A stretch of DNA of 59,758 bases. It comes from an uncultured Lachnospiraceae bacterium (GTDB taxonomy: Bacteria > Bacillota > Clostridia > Lachnospirales > Lachnospiraceae). The stretch is from NCBI GenBank assembly GCA_948470905.1, contig CAOKQK010000009.1:1-59758 (forward strand). Direction: 5' to 3'. Below the pieces are notes generated by a model that saw nothing but the letters and a program-made list of their open reading frames with translations, made no database searches and was not told the origin of the DNA. Positions 18,312-27,170 of the stretch are shown here, in pieces (positions within the stretch are counted from its first letter, which is position 1; each line of letters starts with the position of its first letter). A program made the translations under genes and the position numbers.

Positions 18312-21300
18312 CCTCTCAACCTCGTCCTGATTTCATCCAGTATGCTGTCCTTAACCTTGATCGTACGAATCGCCGGGTGCGCCTCCAGTTTCTTATCCCC
18401 CTTGTAAACGCGCACTGTGATCTCATAGTCGTTTCCCTCATTTGCATATAAAGGGATCATAAACTGTATTTTCTCATCCTCCTTATAATCTGGATATCCG
18501 CCATAATCAAAAGTCTGGTCGTATTCCGACAAAAATTCCGGGAATTCCACCTCCACCTTATCCACATAACCCCAGGCAGTGATGGAAAGGATTCCACTCT
18601 CTCCCCGTTTAAACACAGGATCATGCGGCGCCAGTATTCTCTCCACCTCCGCCTCCAGGGCAAATTCCGTCACATACCAGCTCTCCTTCGTCTCATTACC
18701 TACATTGTCAGACGCATAGCCTGTCACAACAAAGTCCCCGCTGAAAACAGGCTCCTTCTGGGTAATCTCCACCCGCACAATACCGTTTTCATCCGCCTTG
18801 TAAACAGCACTGCCAAAGTTGTCCAGATTTTCAATCTGCAAGTAAAAATCCCTGACGCCGGACAGCTCATCTGACGCCTTTGCCTCAATCACCACGGTTC
18901 CATCATTCCTGTTGATCAGTTCCATGGAGTGTAATGGCTCAAGACCCGTTATCACAGGCGCAGCCGCATCACCAATGAGCCATAGCGCATGTTCCGCATC
19001 CTGCTCCCTGGCAGAATACATGACACCTTCCCGGGTACTGGCACCTGCCGCCGGCGTCACCATAATAGTCTGGCCATCCCATACGCTGTCCAGCGTAAAG
19101 GCCTGGTAAAAATTGACATTCCTCGCCTGTCTGCTGCGGTTTGCGCCAATGAACATTGCGTCCTGCAAAATAGACTGCCCTTCCGTCTGCCTCTCAAATA
19201 AAGTACTCTCCAGAAAATCTTCCGAATCTAAAGGTATGCTGTAGGGCAGTTTCACACTGCATGTCTGCGTCTCCTCTTCTCCGCCCACATGCCTGATATC
19301 AAAGATCTGATGATCAATCTGATAATTTTCCCTTGCAGTCCCGTCCATCCTGGATCCATAAGAAAGCAGGAAGGGCGTAACACCATCTGCCTTCACATAA
19401 TAGGTTCTGTGATTCTCTGCCGGGTATACACTTTCGTGATCCCTGCTGCCCACAGCGCTGTCTATGAAAATATCCTCTGTATAAACCTGCCAGAAAAGCT
19501 CTTTGTCATCCATTCTGATTTCTACATGTACCGTTTCTGAAACATTACCCGCCCTGTCTACTGCTGCCAGGTGCAGATACCTTTCAAAAGGCTTCAGCTC
19601 CACCGTCACTTCCTCCTTTGTAAGAGGCTCCGCGGCATTAGCCGCATTGGAAGCTGTCACCACAGTAGCGGGATTTTCATCTACCACATAAAGATAACCC
19701 TTAAGCCCTGTCTTTAAAATATTTCGTGTAATATTGGAGGTACACATCAGTTCTCCTGTACGGCTGTGATAAGATTCCGCTCTAAAGTAGTACTCCGTCC
19801 CTCTGTCCTCCACCGGCAAAAATGTCACCAGCACATGACTGCTGTCCCTGACATTTTTTAATATACCGCTCTCCGCGATGGCAAAGGGCGCCGCGGTATC
19901 GAATGCCTTCACTCCCCCCAACTCCTGATCTTCAGTCAGCCCTACCTCCTCTGCCCTGATTGCTGCGCTTCCATTTCCACTCACACATCCTGCCGCACTG
20001 CTCTGTGTGACTGCATACTCTGTGTTAATATAACTGCTTCCGCCGTAAGCTGGCTTCGCAGAAATGCACTGCCCATCCTCCATTCCACAGATAATCCTGT
20101 CAGTCTGCATCACGATGGACTTTAATGCATCATGGTGGAATCCCGGGTCATCTCCATCCCGTACAGACCGTGCTTCCACATAGACTTTGGTAATGCCCCC
20201 GCCAAAGTCACAGCCAAGCCTCATTGTCATATCTATTCCTCCGGAACCCGTATTCCAGACATCCCATCCGTCGTCAGCATAGCTTCCCCTCCATATTTTT
20301 ATCTCAGATAGAATCCCGTCCTGACTGTAAGGTGCCCCGTCCCGATTCTGATAGATTTTCCCCGTGCTTAGATCTTCCAGTTCAACATGCACCCAGTTCC
20401 TTATTCCGTCAGTAACAGGATACACCTGAAAATGAAATACATCGTGTCCATCTACTGTGGGAGTCGCATCGATCAGGAAAGATGTCGTAAGACTGGAAAA
20501 AGTGTACTCTGCAAACATCCCAATCCACTTCTCATAAGATCCGAAGATGTCAAACTCGCAGCATAATTCATCCAGATCCCAGATGCTTTTGCCATTGTGG
20601 AAGGTTTGAGTACCCAGCAGCTGTTTCGCGTTCTGTTCCTTCAGCACTCTGCCATCCTGATCCATGATCTTCAAGCCTGTCTTTGAAAAGACCTGTTCTC
20701 CCCAGCTATTATCCCAGAAGAATTCTGTATACATGCTTTTGATTCCCTCTGCCCCAATCCCCGATGAACGAAACACTCCATGCCGTTCGGAATATGCGAC
20801 ATCTTCCGGTTCGCTGTCCCACTGCCAGATAAAAATACTCCCGTCCGCGTTAAAATCATATATATCCTCGGTCTTTGCCACCTCAGTTTTTCCCTCGGCG
20901 ATATAGTCCTCATCTATTTTTAAGCGACATTTTTTCTCATGGCGATGTACGATATGCTCTCCGGACATTCCTCCGAGATATCCTCCGCCGCCTCCGGACA
21001 TGCCGCCCGCACCGGCACTGCCGGATGAGACTAAATTAGTACCGGTTCCTCCCGGCTGCCCGTCCCCCGCAGGGCTGGCGCCTCCTCCTCCCCCCGCCGT
21101 CAGAAGGGTTCCCTTCAGGCTGGACGAAATCTGCGTCATGCCGCCTCCATTTCCAAACGATGTTCCCTGACCGCCTCCGTTTGCGCCGTTTTTCCCACCC
21201 ACGGTAACGATGAGCTGTTCGCCTTTTGAAAGATAAAACTTCCCTGAGACGCTTCCTCCCAAACCGCCTTTATGTATATCATAATCCCCGCCCTGTGCTC

Positions 21301-22912
21301 CGTTTGCCGTCAATGTATAAAATCCCGGCGAGGAGATTGTGATAGTTTTGACAGTGGGACTTCCATTTTCTCCTTCAAAGGAAACTTCTGTGTCAATACC
21401 CTCCTCCGCGCCCACAAACGCAGACATACTGGATATCTGTTCATATTGCTTCCCACCATCGGCACTCTGATAAAGCTTATAGATTTTGTTCACATTATCC
21501 GGCTGTGTCCACCTTAAATCCACTGCCCCTTTTCCATCCCAGTCTTCATAATTGTCCTCCGAATACAGGCGCAGTTCCACCCATTTCGCATAAAGTGTCA
21601 CATCATCAGCAGGCATGTAGGAATCACCGCCAAAACCCACATACCTTGTCAGTCCTTCATCCAGATACCACCCTCCAAAGGAGCTGTCCTCCTTTCCAGG
21701 TGTCGGAAGGATGACAGGATTGAATGTGTAGACTGCCACTGCTCTGTCGGTGGCATCCATATCGCCGAAGAACTGATAAAGATTCCCCGTCAGCAGCCCG
21801 TGCATGGGCGCGCCAATCTCCCAGCGCTCAAAGAAACATGTACCATTCATGGGCGGGATAAAGCTGCCCCCGTTTGTCTCAAAAGATACCGTACGTCCAG
21901 CAGGCGGAGTCACATAATCCCCTTCCAGAGAATAAGACTCCCCATAAGCTCTGCGCACAGGATTTTCACCGCTGTAGCTTCCCCCTGCAGCATCGAACAC
22001 AAGATTGGACTCCACACGCTTCCACTGCGCATACAATGTCACAATCCCCCTTCGGGCAGCACCATAATAATTTTCTTCTGTGAGATTATAGATTTCTTCC
22101 CCGTCCGCAAAAAAAGTCCCTGTGCCGTCGGGCTTTGTGTTCCACCCCTGAAACTTATAGCCTGTCCGCAAATATCTGTTCAAGGAAAGCGTCTTTACGG
22201 GCGTGACCGGGCTGCCCTCAAACATATCCGCATTATTGTACATATGAAGGCTGTCCGCCATATATCCCTTGGCGTCATCTGCATTCCTATCATACTCCAC
22301 CTTGTACCTGTTGTAAGATATGCTTTGGCAGCTGTGCTCAACCGCCCTTCCCTGCTCAAGATGATTACAGCTGGGGCACAGATAATAATAGTCCATCCCC
22401 AGCGGAATCTCTGTGATAGTGCGTGCCGCCTCCCTGCTCATATATACGTTCATCCTGATTGGCTCAAGACAGTCTGCACAGTACGCAAACCAGCCGGAAA
22501 AGTACGGACGCCAGCAGCGGTCCTTTACCAATGGAATACCGTGATAATATTCTCCCAGCGCCTGGATATCCACGCCCTGGATACACTTGGGATTCTCCCA
22601 TGCAATCTTCCATTGTCCCACCGGCATCACACCGCTTCTGTCATAGGCATAATAATGTTCCCCGGTTTTGAGCTCACGCAGCGAGGAAGGCACTCCTGTG
22701 CTGAAATCCGCCTCTCTTGGCGCAAACCAGAATCCGGGCTGCCCTGTGACGTCATATCCCGAAAGCCCCTGATCTGTCGTCCACGCCTTTCCATCCGGAG
22801 CAAACCCCACATAGGGGCTTGTAAAAATACTGCCGGCTTCTGCCGTTTCCCCTGAAAAAAGCACTGTAAGTACAGCTGAAATTATCCCCAAAAGATAGCT
22901 TGTCCTTTTCAT
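18308..22912 (-). CDS. Giant secreted adhesin-like protein of the Tad locus
   Basis: A 1534-residue protein with a signal peptide (about 1-26). Order of parts: an unknown N-terminal region with a possible zinc-binding Cys set (YCADC, LCPSC, HSC; about 160-210); two clear InlB/Listeria-Bacteroides B-repeats (GYKFQGWNTKPDGTG...LYAQW and SFGGWYLDEGL...LYAKW) with a degenerate one between; a fibronectin-III-like segment; a glycine-rich domain like PF12810 (about 560-650); a long lectin-like central region; and several Ig-like repeats to the end. There is no LPXTG, C-terminal helix or lipobox, so attachment must be by another route. It overlaps the prepilin peptidase start and follows cpaB by 32 bp, which suggests pilus tip or surface adhesion. 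Function inferred only. Confidence 0.75.
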   Translation of the reverse strand: MKRTSYLLGIISAVLTVLFSGETAEAGSIFTSPYVGFAPDGKAWTTDQGLSGYDVTGQPGFWFAPREADFSTGVPSSLRELKTGEHYYAYDRSGVMPVGQWKIAWENPKCIQGVDIQALGEYYHGIPLVKDRCWRPYFSGWFAYCADCLEPIRMNVYMSREAARTITEIPLGMDYYYLCPSCNHLEQGRAVEHSCQSISYNRYKVEYDRNADDAKGYMADSLHMYNNADMFEGSPVTPVKTLSLNRYLRTGYKFQGWNTKPDGTGTFFADGEEIYNLTEENYYGAARRGIVTLYAQWKRVESNLVFDAAGGSYSGENPVRRAYGESYSLEGDYVTPPAGRTVSFETNGGSFIPPMNGTCFFERWEIGAPMHGLLTGNLYQFFGDMDATDRAVAVYTFNPVILPTPGKEDSSFGGWYLDEGLTRYVGFGGDSYMPADDVTLYAKWVELRLYSEDNYEDWDGKGAVDLRWTQPDNVNKIYKLYQSADGGKQYEQISSMSAFVGAEEGIDTEVSFEGENGSPTVKTITISSPGFYTLTANGAQGGDYDIHKGGLGGSVSGKFYLSKGEQLIVTVGGKNGANGGGQGTSFGNGGGMTQISSSLKGTLLTAGGGGGASPAGDGQPGGTGTNLVSSGSAGAGGMSGGGGGYLGGMSGEHIVHRHEKKCRLKIDEDYIAEGKTEVAKTEDIYDFNADGSIFIWQWDSEPEDVAYSERHGVFRSSGIGAEGIKSMYTEFFWDNSWGEQVFSKTGLKIMDQDGRVLKEQNAKQLLGTQTFHNGKSIWDLDELCCEFDIFGSYEKWIGMFAEYTFSSLTTSFLIDATPTVDGHDVFHFQVYPVTDGIRNWVHVELEDLSTGKIYQNRDGAPYSQDGILSEIKIWRGSYADDGWDVWNTGSGGIDMTMRLGCDFGGGITKVYVEARSVRDGDDPGFHHDALKSIVMQTDRIICGMEDGQCISAKPAYGGSSYINTEYAVTQSSAAGCVSGNGSAAIRAEEVGLTEDQELGGVKAFDTAAPFAIAESGILKNVRDSSHVLVTFLPVEDRGTEYYFRAESYHSRTGELMCTSNITRNILKTGLKGYLYVVDENPATVVTASNAANAAEPLTKEEVTVELKPFERYLHLAAVDRAGNVSETVHVEIRMDDKELFWQVYTEDIFIDSAVGSRDHESVYPAENHRTYYVKADGVTPFLLSYGSRMDGTARENYQIDHQIFDIRHVGGEEETQTCSVKLPYSIPLDSEDFLESTLFERQTEGQSILQDAMFIGANRSRQARNVNFYQAFTLDSVWDGQTIMVTPAAGASTREGVMYSAREQDAEHALWLIGDAAAPVITGLEPLHSMELINRNDGTVVIEAKASDELSGVRDFYLQIENLDNFGSAVYKADENGIVRVEITQKEPVFSGDFVVTGYASDNVGNETKESWYVTEFALEAEVERILAPHDPVFKRGESGILSITAWGYVDKVEVEFPEFLSEYDQTFDYGGYPDYKEDEKIQFMIPLYANEGNDYEITVRVYKGDKKLEAHPAIRTIKVKDSILDEIRTRLRG

Positions 22913-22944
22913 TTTTCAACTTACCCCCACCTGTTCTTCCCTTA

Positions 22945-23676
22945 TCAGTCACACACCTTTACTGCCCTCAGACTCCCGCTGGCAAGTCCGGTGTAAAAGT
23001 CCTCAATGTCCCGCTTGTCCAGATAAATGTTCAGCCGCTGCGCAGCCGTAGTCCTGTCCGCCGCCTCAATGCTCTTGCCGGAAATATCGAACGCCTGCTG
23101 TATGTATATCGATTCCCACGCAAGCACAGCCTCCTGATCCTGTACATAATAAATGTGGATCCTGTCCCCTGCGCGCAGGACGCCCCCTGCAACCTGGTAC
23201 ATATCTTCCGCCTTAAAACCTGCGATCACCGGATCATCCAGCCCGCTCCTGATACTTTCCAGAGACTCAAACATCCCTTCCGTCAGCAAAACTCCCGGTT
23301 CTATGTCGTACACTGCCGCCATGCCATACAACTGTTCCGGAGTACTCAGGGCCGTAGCTGGAATACAGGCTTTATCCAGCTCCTTTTCCACAAAATACTC
23401 TCTATAATTGTCCTCTGTTATCATCTGTCCTTTATGTATGACCGCTGCCGCAGTATAAATAACCCCCTTCTCATACTGGGCCAGGATGCTTTTCTCCATC
23501 TGTATCATACATACGAACACAGCTGCCGCCGCAATCAATGCCGCGATCGTCCCTCCTGTCTTTACCCTTGCCCGCCGCTCCTCAGGTGTCATCTCCTTCG
23601 ACGCCCTTCTTCCCGTCTTCTTTTCTACGGAGGCATTATTTTCACTCACTCCATGCCTTACTTTCCTGTCTCTCAT
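22945..23676 (-). CDS. cpaB: Flp pilus assembly protein, CpaB/RcpC-like with SAF domain
   Basis: A 243-residue protein: basic cytoplasmic N-terminus, one transmembrane helix (about 42-62), then an outside SAF domain (AAAVIHKGQMITEDNY, ALSTPEQLYGMAAVYDIEPGVLLTEGMF) and the RcpC-type C-terminal part (RAGDRIHIYYVQDQE). SAF domains of CpaB are thought to bind the cell-wall polymer around the pilus. Start at ATG 23676 with AGGGAGGTGTAGG in front. It lies between a pseudopilin and the adhesin gene. Confidence 0.85.
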   Translation of the reverse strand: MRDRKVRHGVSENNASVEKKTGRRASKEMTPEERRARVKTGGTIAALIAAAAVFVCMIQMEKSILAQYEKGVIYTAAAVIHKGQMITEDNYREYFVEKELDKACIPATALSTPEQLYGMAAVYDIEPGVLLTEGMFESLESIRSGLDDPVIAGFKAEDMYQVAGGVLRAGDRIHIYYVQDQEAVLAWESIYIQQAFDISGKSIEAADRTTAAQRLNIYLDKRDIEDFYTGLASGSLRAVKVCD

Positions 23677-23853
23677 TCCTACACCTCCCTGTCCGCTTCA
23701 GTGAATGTTAATTTCAATATTTGGAAATTTACTTCCAAACCTGTACCCTATCTTAAGTTCCACCTGCGGAAACCTGTTCCGATTCCGCACTGCAGATCCC
23801 TTTACAGGGGAAAATATTTTGGACCTCAATAACGCAGACACCTGTTTCCTGTT
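23677..23853. other. Gap between pseudopilin and cpaB genes
   Basis: About 177 bp without a gene. Part of it (23755-23820, CCTGCGGAAACCTGTTCCG then CCCTTT...GGGGAAAA) resembles 28388-28480 upstream of tadA, another sign of dispersed intergenic repeats in this locus. Confidence 0.4.
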
Positions 23854-24483
23854 TTACCTGGAAATATCCGCCAGATTCCCCTTATGCGCCGTCACTGTTA
23901 CTCCAAAAAAGCTCTCCACCTCAAATGTGATCTCGCTGTATACTGACGTGGTTTCAACAGGGATCCCATTAGGCGCTGTCACGTTCCCGGGCGTTTCCTG
24001 CCAATGTGTCATCTGCCCGGTCTCGTCAAAATGGTATACCGCCACTCCGCCGTCCCCTACATTATAGACAATATAACGTACAATCCTGACCGGTCCCTGT
24101 ACAAGACTTCCCGCCTGTCCTTCCCATGCATCATTTAGATTTAAATTATTCCTGACTGCCCACCGGTAGGTGCCATATGCCTCCTCCGGTCGGGCAATCA
24201 GTATATTGTGTGAAATCCCGTACTCCTGCACATCCACTACTGCGGATGCCAGGTTGGAAGCCGCAAGCGCGTCCTCCAGATACAGGGAGGCGGCGCGGTA
24301 ATGCTCCAGCTGCAGGACTGCGCAGAGCATTACCCCCAGGAACAGGGTAATGAACAAACCAGCCATTCCTCCTGTCTGACCGCCTTTCTTTCCTGTAAAA
24401 AGCCTTTCGGAAAAAACGCAGGCTTTAAGAGCATCTCTTTTCTCAGTGCTTTGCCGTAGAAACTCTCTTTTCCGTAAAAGCAT
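23854..24483 (-). CDS. TadE/TadF-like pseudopilin
   Basis: A 209-residue protein with a basic stretch followed by a prepilin-like segment at about residue 34: KKGGQTG then GMAGLFITLFLGVML, a single hydrophobic helix, and an outside C-terminal domain of about 150 residues. This is the layout of TadE/TadF minor pilins. Start at ATG 24483 with a strong AAGGAGG three bases upstream, overlapping the preceding gene by 41 bp. The assignment rests on layout and operon position more than on sequence identity. Confidence 0.7.
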   Translation of the reverse strand: MLLRKREFLRQSTEKRDALKACVFSERLFTGKKGGQTGGMAGLFITLFLGVMLCAVLQLEHYRAASLYLEDALAASNLASAVVDVQEYGISHNILIARPEEAYGTYRWAVRNNLNLNDAWEGQAGSLVQGPVRIVRYIVYNVGDGGVAVYHFDETGQMTHWQETPGNVTAPNGIPVETTSVYSEITFEVESFFGVTVTAHKGNLADISR

Positions 24484-24799
24484 AGACCTCCTTCAAATTC
24501 CCCTGCAGCAGTAATATAATAGGCTCCCCATAACCTGCCTGCACGAAGGTAGTCCCCTCCAGCTGCAGATCTGTCACGCCTGCGCCGGCAAGCTCCGCAC
24601 AGAGCTCCTCTCTGTCCTCATCCGTGAGCATTCCCACAGTCTCCATACGCAGGATATATTTCCGCGCAATCTGGCTGACCTCCGTTTTCTGACCAATCAG
24701 GCTCACAATGTCCATATAAACCAGCATCAGCGCTGTCATTGCCAGGACACAGACGCCCGTCGTCACCAGGTCTCCCACATTGCCTTTTTCCTTTGTCAT
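24443..24799 (-). CDS. Small TadE-like pseudopilin
   Basis: A 118-residue protein: a short N-terminus ending KEKG, then the helix NVGDLVTTGVCVLAMTALMLVYMDIV, and a small outside domain. The KxKG|N..D pattern before the helix suggests cleavage by the prepilin peptidase of this locus. Start at ATG 24799 overlaps the Flp stop (ATGA), with GGAG seven bases upstream, so it is translationally coupled to the major pilin. Confidence 0.68.
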   Translation of the reverse strand: MTKEKGNVGDLVTTGVCVLAMTALMLVYMDIVSLIGQKTEVSQIARKYILRMETVGMLTDEDREELCAELAGAGVTDLQLEGTTFVQAGYGEPIILLLQGNLKEVYAFTEKRVSTAKH

Positions 24800-25044
24800 G
24801 GATTCACTCCTGTCAGTATCTTCTGCGCTTCGCTGGTCAGCGCCTGCACGATCGTTTCAATAAAGACCTTCAGGCTGTCCTTCATCACCACGCACAGAAG
24901 CAGCGCTATGACGCACAGTCCCACTGTCACAAGTATGCCGTCAATGCCCGCCTCCTTCTTCATTCCTTTTGCAAGCAGGCTTCCCGCCGCTCTCTTTACT
25001 TTGCTTCCACAACTTGTCAACCAGATTTTCATCCAAACTTCCAT
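24796..25044 (-). CDS. flp: Flp-type major pilin
   Basis: An 82-residue prepilin. After a basic leader of about 30 residues comes GMKKEAGIDGILVTVGLCVIALLLCVV, a Flp-like single helix with a Gly just before the mature end, then a short C-terminus. In most Flp pilins a Glu stands at mature position 5; here an Asp occurs at position 2, so it is a variant. ATG 25044 follows AGGAGATTTATT. It is the first of three coupled pilin-like genes after tadC and most likely forms the fibre. Confidence 0.75.
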   Translation of the reverse strand: MEVWMKIWLTSCGSKVKRAAGSLLAKGMKKEAGIDGILVTVGLCVIALLLCVVMKDSLKVFIETIVQALTSEAQKILTGVNP

Positions 25045-25095
25045 AATAAATCTCCTTTTCTTTCTTGATTATGTTTTTAATCGTGTCATTTTCTT

Positions 25096-25203
25096 ATTTC
25101 CAGCTCCGTCTCTATGCTCTGGCCCTCTTTGCGGAAAGAAATTTTCATCTGCCCAGATGGCAGCTGTAATTTCCTTTCGGGGCGTCTCCGCTCCGAGGCT
25201 GTA
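25096..25203. repeat. Structured 105-bp repeat, copy 1
   Basis: Fills the gap between tadC and flp. Inner stem GGAAAGAAATTTTCA / TGTAATTTCCTTTC and right-side GGGGCGTCTCCG. Compared with copy 2 at 55663, paired positions change on both arms (GGAAGG/CCTTCC against GAAAGG/CCTTTC), which preserves the fold. Confidence 0.75.
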
Positions 25204-25223
25204 TGCAAGTTCCACCTCTAACC

Positions 25224-26099
25224 TTAAAAACCAGAAGCCTCCCTGAGCATGTGGGTGACACAGGCATACAGTGCGATAGCCAGCACCACCGCCAGCATTG
25301 TCAGCTGGTAAAAGGTAATGCTCCTGTCCAGCTTTCCTTTTTTGCGGTTCAGCACCACTTCCTCCATGTCCTTGATCTGTTCTCCCAGGTCTCCCAGCAG
25401 CTCCACCGCCTGTCCCGACTCCAATGCCTGCAGCACAATAATACATAGCGAATCCACATAGCGGTTATCAAATTTTGCCTGAAAGCCGTTGATTGCATCA
25501 TAAATATCAGCCCTCATGACAATGTCTCCTGCAAGCTCCAGCAGCGCCGTGCGGAGTCTTTTCTCCTGCACATTTCCATAGCATTCCGCCAAAGCGTCCG
25601 TAACATAAACTCCCGCCTTGATCTGGATCTCCATGGCGTGATAGACCAGTTTCAGCTCCGGCAGCAGTCTCTGATTATCCTGATGGTTCATGTACACCAA
25701 AAGTCCCATTGGCATGAAATAAATCATAACCCCGCCTAACAGTGCAAGCTCCCATGACGTATCCGCCAGCACCGCCATTCCCAGCGCCGCAAGCACAAGC
25801 TGCACCGCGAGCATTCTGACCGGATTGATCTTTTTGCCATAATGAAAGCTTCCTCCGTTTTTGACAATCCATTTCTCTTTTCTCTGATACCAGTTATACG
25901 TCCGTCTGCTGCCTTTGAGCAGCCCTGTCAGCTCCTGATAGGTGCCAAACAGCTTCCGCTCGGGGTGATAATTTCCGCACAGTATCTTCACCAAAGCGAA
26001 TACAAGTATGCCCACACAGGGCGGCAGCAGCCTTAATCCCCAGTAAATAAACGTTTTCCTCACCTCCCTTCCAGCGCCCCATGGCGGCATACGGTTCAT
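25224..26099 (-). CDS. tadC: Tad pilus inner-membrane platform protein TadC
   Basis: A T2SSF-type platform protein that works with TadB on the cytoplasmic membrane to drive Flp pilus assembly. Helices lie near residues 15-35, 110-150 and the C-terminus; the GspF-like helix LPELKLVYHAMEIQIKAGVYVTDAL and the later LLGDLGEQIKDMEEVVLNRKKGKLDRSITFYQ mark the family. I chose ATG 26099 (MNRMPPWGAG), preceded by AGGGACG. The frame also opens at ATG 26201, but that start has no ribosome binding site and its first 34 codons overlap a dispersed repeat. Gap to flp 180 bp. Confidence 0.8.
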   Translation of the reverse strand: MNRMPPWGAGREVRKTFIYWGLRLLPPCVGILVFALVKILCGNYHPERKLFGTYQELTGLLKGSRRTYNWYQRKEKWIVKNGGSFHYGKKINPVRMLAVQLVLAALGMAVLADTSWELALLGGVMIYFMPMGLLVYMNHQDNQRLLPELKLVYHAMEIQIKAGVYVTDALAECYGNVQEKRLRTALLELAGDIVMRADIYDAINGFQAKFDNRYVDSLCIIVLQALESGQAVELLGDLGEQIKDMEEVVLNRKKGKLDRSITFYQLTMLAVVLAIALYACVTHMLREASGF

Positions 26100-26164
26100 C
26101 GTCCCTGTCTGCCTGCAGCAGTTTTTTTGATTCTTTGTCACCTGCACAAGCTGTTTTAGACATT

Positions 26165-26231
26165 TCCTAACCTGGACAAGCCATAACCAAAATTTTGCCA
26201 TTTTGCGCAGGATTTCGTTGTTTAGTGCCTA
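26165..26231 (-). repeat. 67-bp dispersed repeat, copy X1 (between tadB and tadC)
   Basis: On the minus strand it starts TTAGGCACTAAACAACGAAA at the tadB stop and ends GGCTTGTCCAGGTTAGG. It matches 28519-28585 (plus strand) at about 55 of 67 positions without gaps. The core shared words are ACAACGAAATC, TGCGCAAAA, GCAAAATTT and GGCTTGTC. Confidence 0.8.
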
Positions 26232-27170
26232 ATAGTTGACCCGGCGGAACTGACCGACGAACAGAACACAGATCACACCAAGGATGCACAGCCCAACCCT
26301 GCCGGGCAGGCTCTCCAAAAGCAGCTGCGCTATTGGCACCTGTACCAGGGATCCCACTGCCGCAAGAATGACCAGCGACAGCACCAGCAGCAGTACCATA
26401 TTGATCAACGCTTCCTGCAGCATGCCTTTCCGCTCCTGTGTCACCCGAAGATATTCCCGAAGGCTTCTCTTGCTGCCTGCCACCAGGGCAGTCAGGTCCG
26501 CGCAGTATCGGATACTGACCTCCATATTCCGCGCCAGCTCTTTGAATTTAGGGTGCTCGATCTTCTCCGCCATTGACAGGAGCGCCAGTCCGGTATCACC
26601 TGTCAGCTGAGCCTCGTAGCAACAGGACTCCAACGCGCCCTTTAAGGGCTCCTCCATGTATCTGCTGACCTGCTGCAGTATCCCGGTGATCTCTCCCGCT
26701 GTGATGCTGTAATTGCCCAGAAAGTCCAGAAGCTTCATCAGATGTCCGTTGACCTTCTTCAGGTTTGCCGTGCGCATCCATCGGAATATGACCTTCTCTA
26801 CGCCGAAAAATGCAAAGAGCCCCACACACCCTGTCAGCAGGCTGGCCTGAGAGAACAGCAGGGCTGCCAGACATGCCCCTGCGGCCAGGTTACATACAAT
26901 CCACAGCTCAACCGTCAGGTTGGGAAAACGCAGACGGATCCCTGTATAATTCAGCTCTCTTTCCATGGCATTCCACCAGGTATGCCTGCTCTGGAGCTGC
27001 ATCAGCTTTTTCCTGTCCTCCAGGCTTCTCTTTCTGGTCCGCTCATCCATCTCCAGCTGTGTTCTCTTTAAAAGCTGTTCCAGCCTTTCATACAGCCTGT
27101 TCTTCCGAAACAGCATCAAAAAGCCCATGAGCAGCATAACAAAAATACCTGCCAGCATTCCCTCTCTCAT
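26229..27170 (-). CDS. tadB: Tad pilus inner-membrane platform protein TadB
   Basis: A 313-residue T2SSF-type protein: an N-terminal helix, a cytoplasmic basic region, helices near 85-130, the GspF-like region LLDFLGNYSITAGEITGILQQVSRYMEEPLKGAL and C-terminal helices MVLLLVLSLVILAAVGSLVQV and GLCILGVICVLFVG. Partner of TadC in the assembly platform and docking site for the TadA ATPase. It begins directly after the tadA stop (27171), so it is tightly coupled. Its stop lies at the edge of dispersed repeat X1. Confidence 0.85.
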   Translation of the reverse strand: MREGMLAGIFVMLLMGFLMLFRKNRLYERLEQLLKRTQLEMDERTRKRSLEDRKKLMQLQSRHTWWNAMERELNYTGIRLRFPNLTVELWIVCNLAAGACLAALLFSQASLLTGCVGLFAFFGVEKVIFRWMRTANLKKVNGHLMKLLDFLGNYSITAGEITGILQQVSRYMEEPLKGALESCCYEAQLTGDTGLALLSMAEKIEHPKFKELARNMEVSIRYCADLTALVAGSKRSLREYLRVTQERKGMLQEALINMVLLLVLSLVILAAVGSLVQVPIAQLLLESLPGRVGLCILGVICVLFVGQFRRVNY

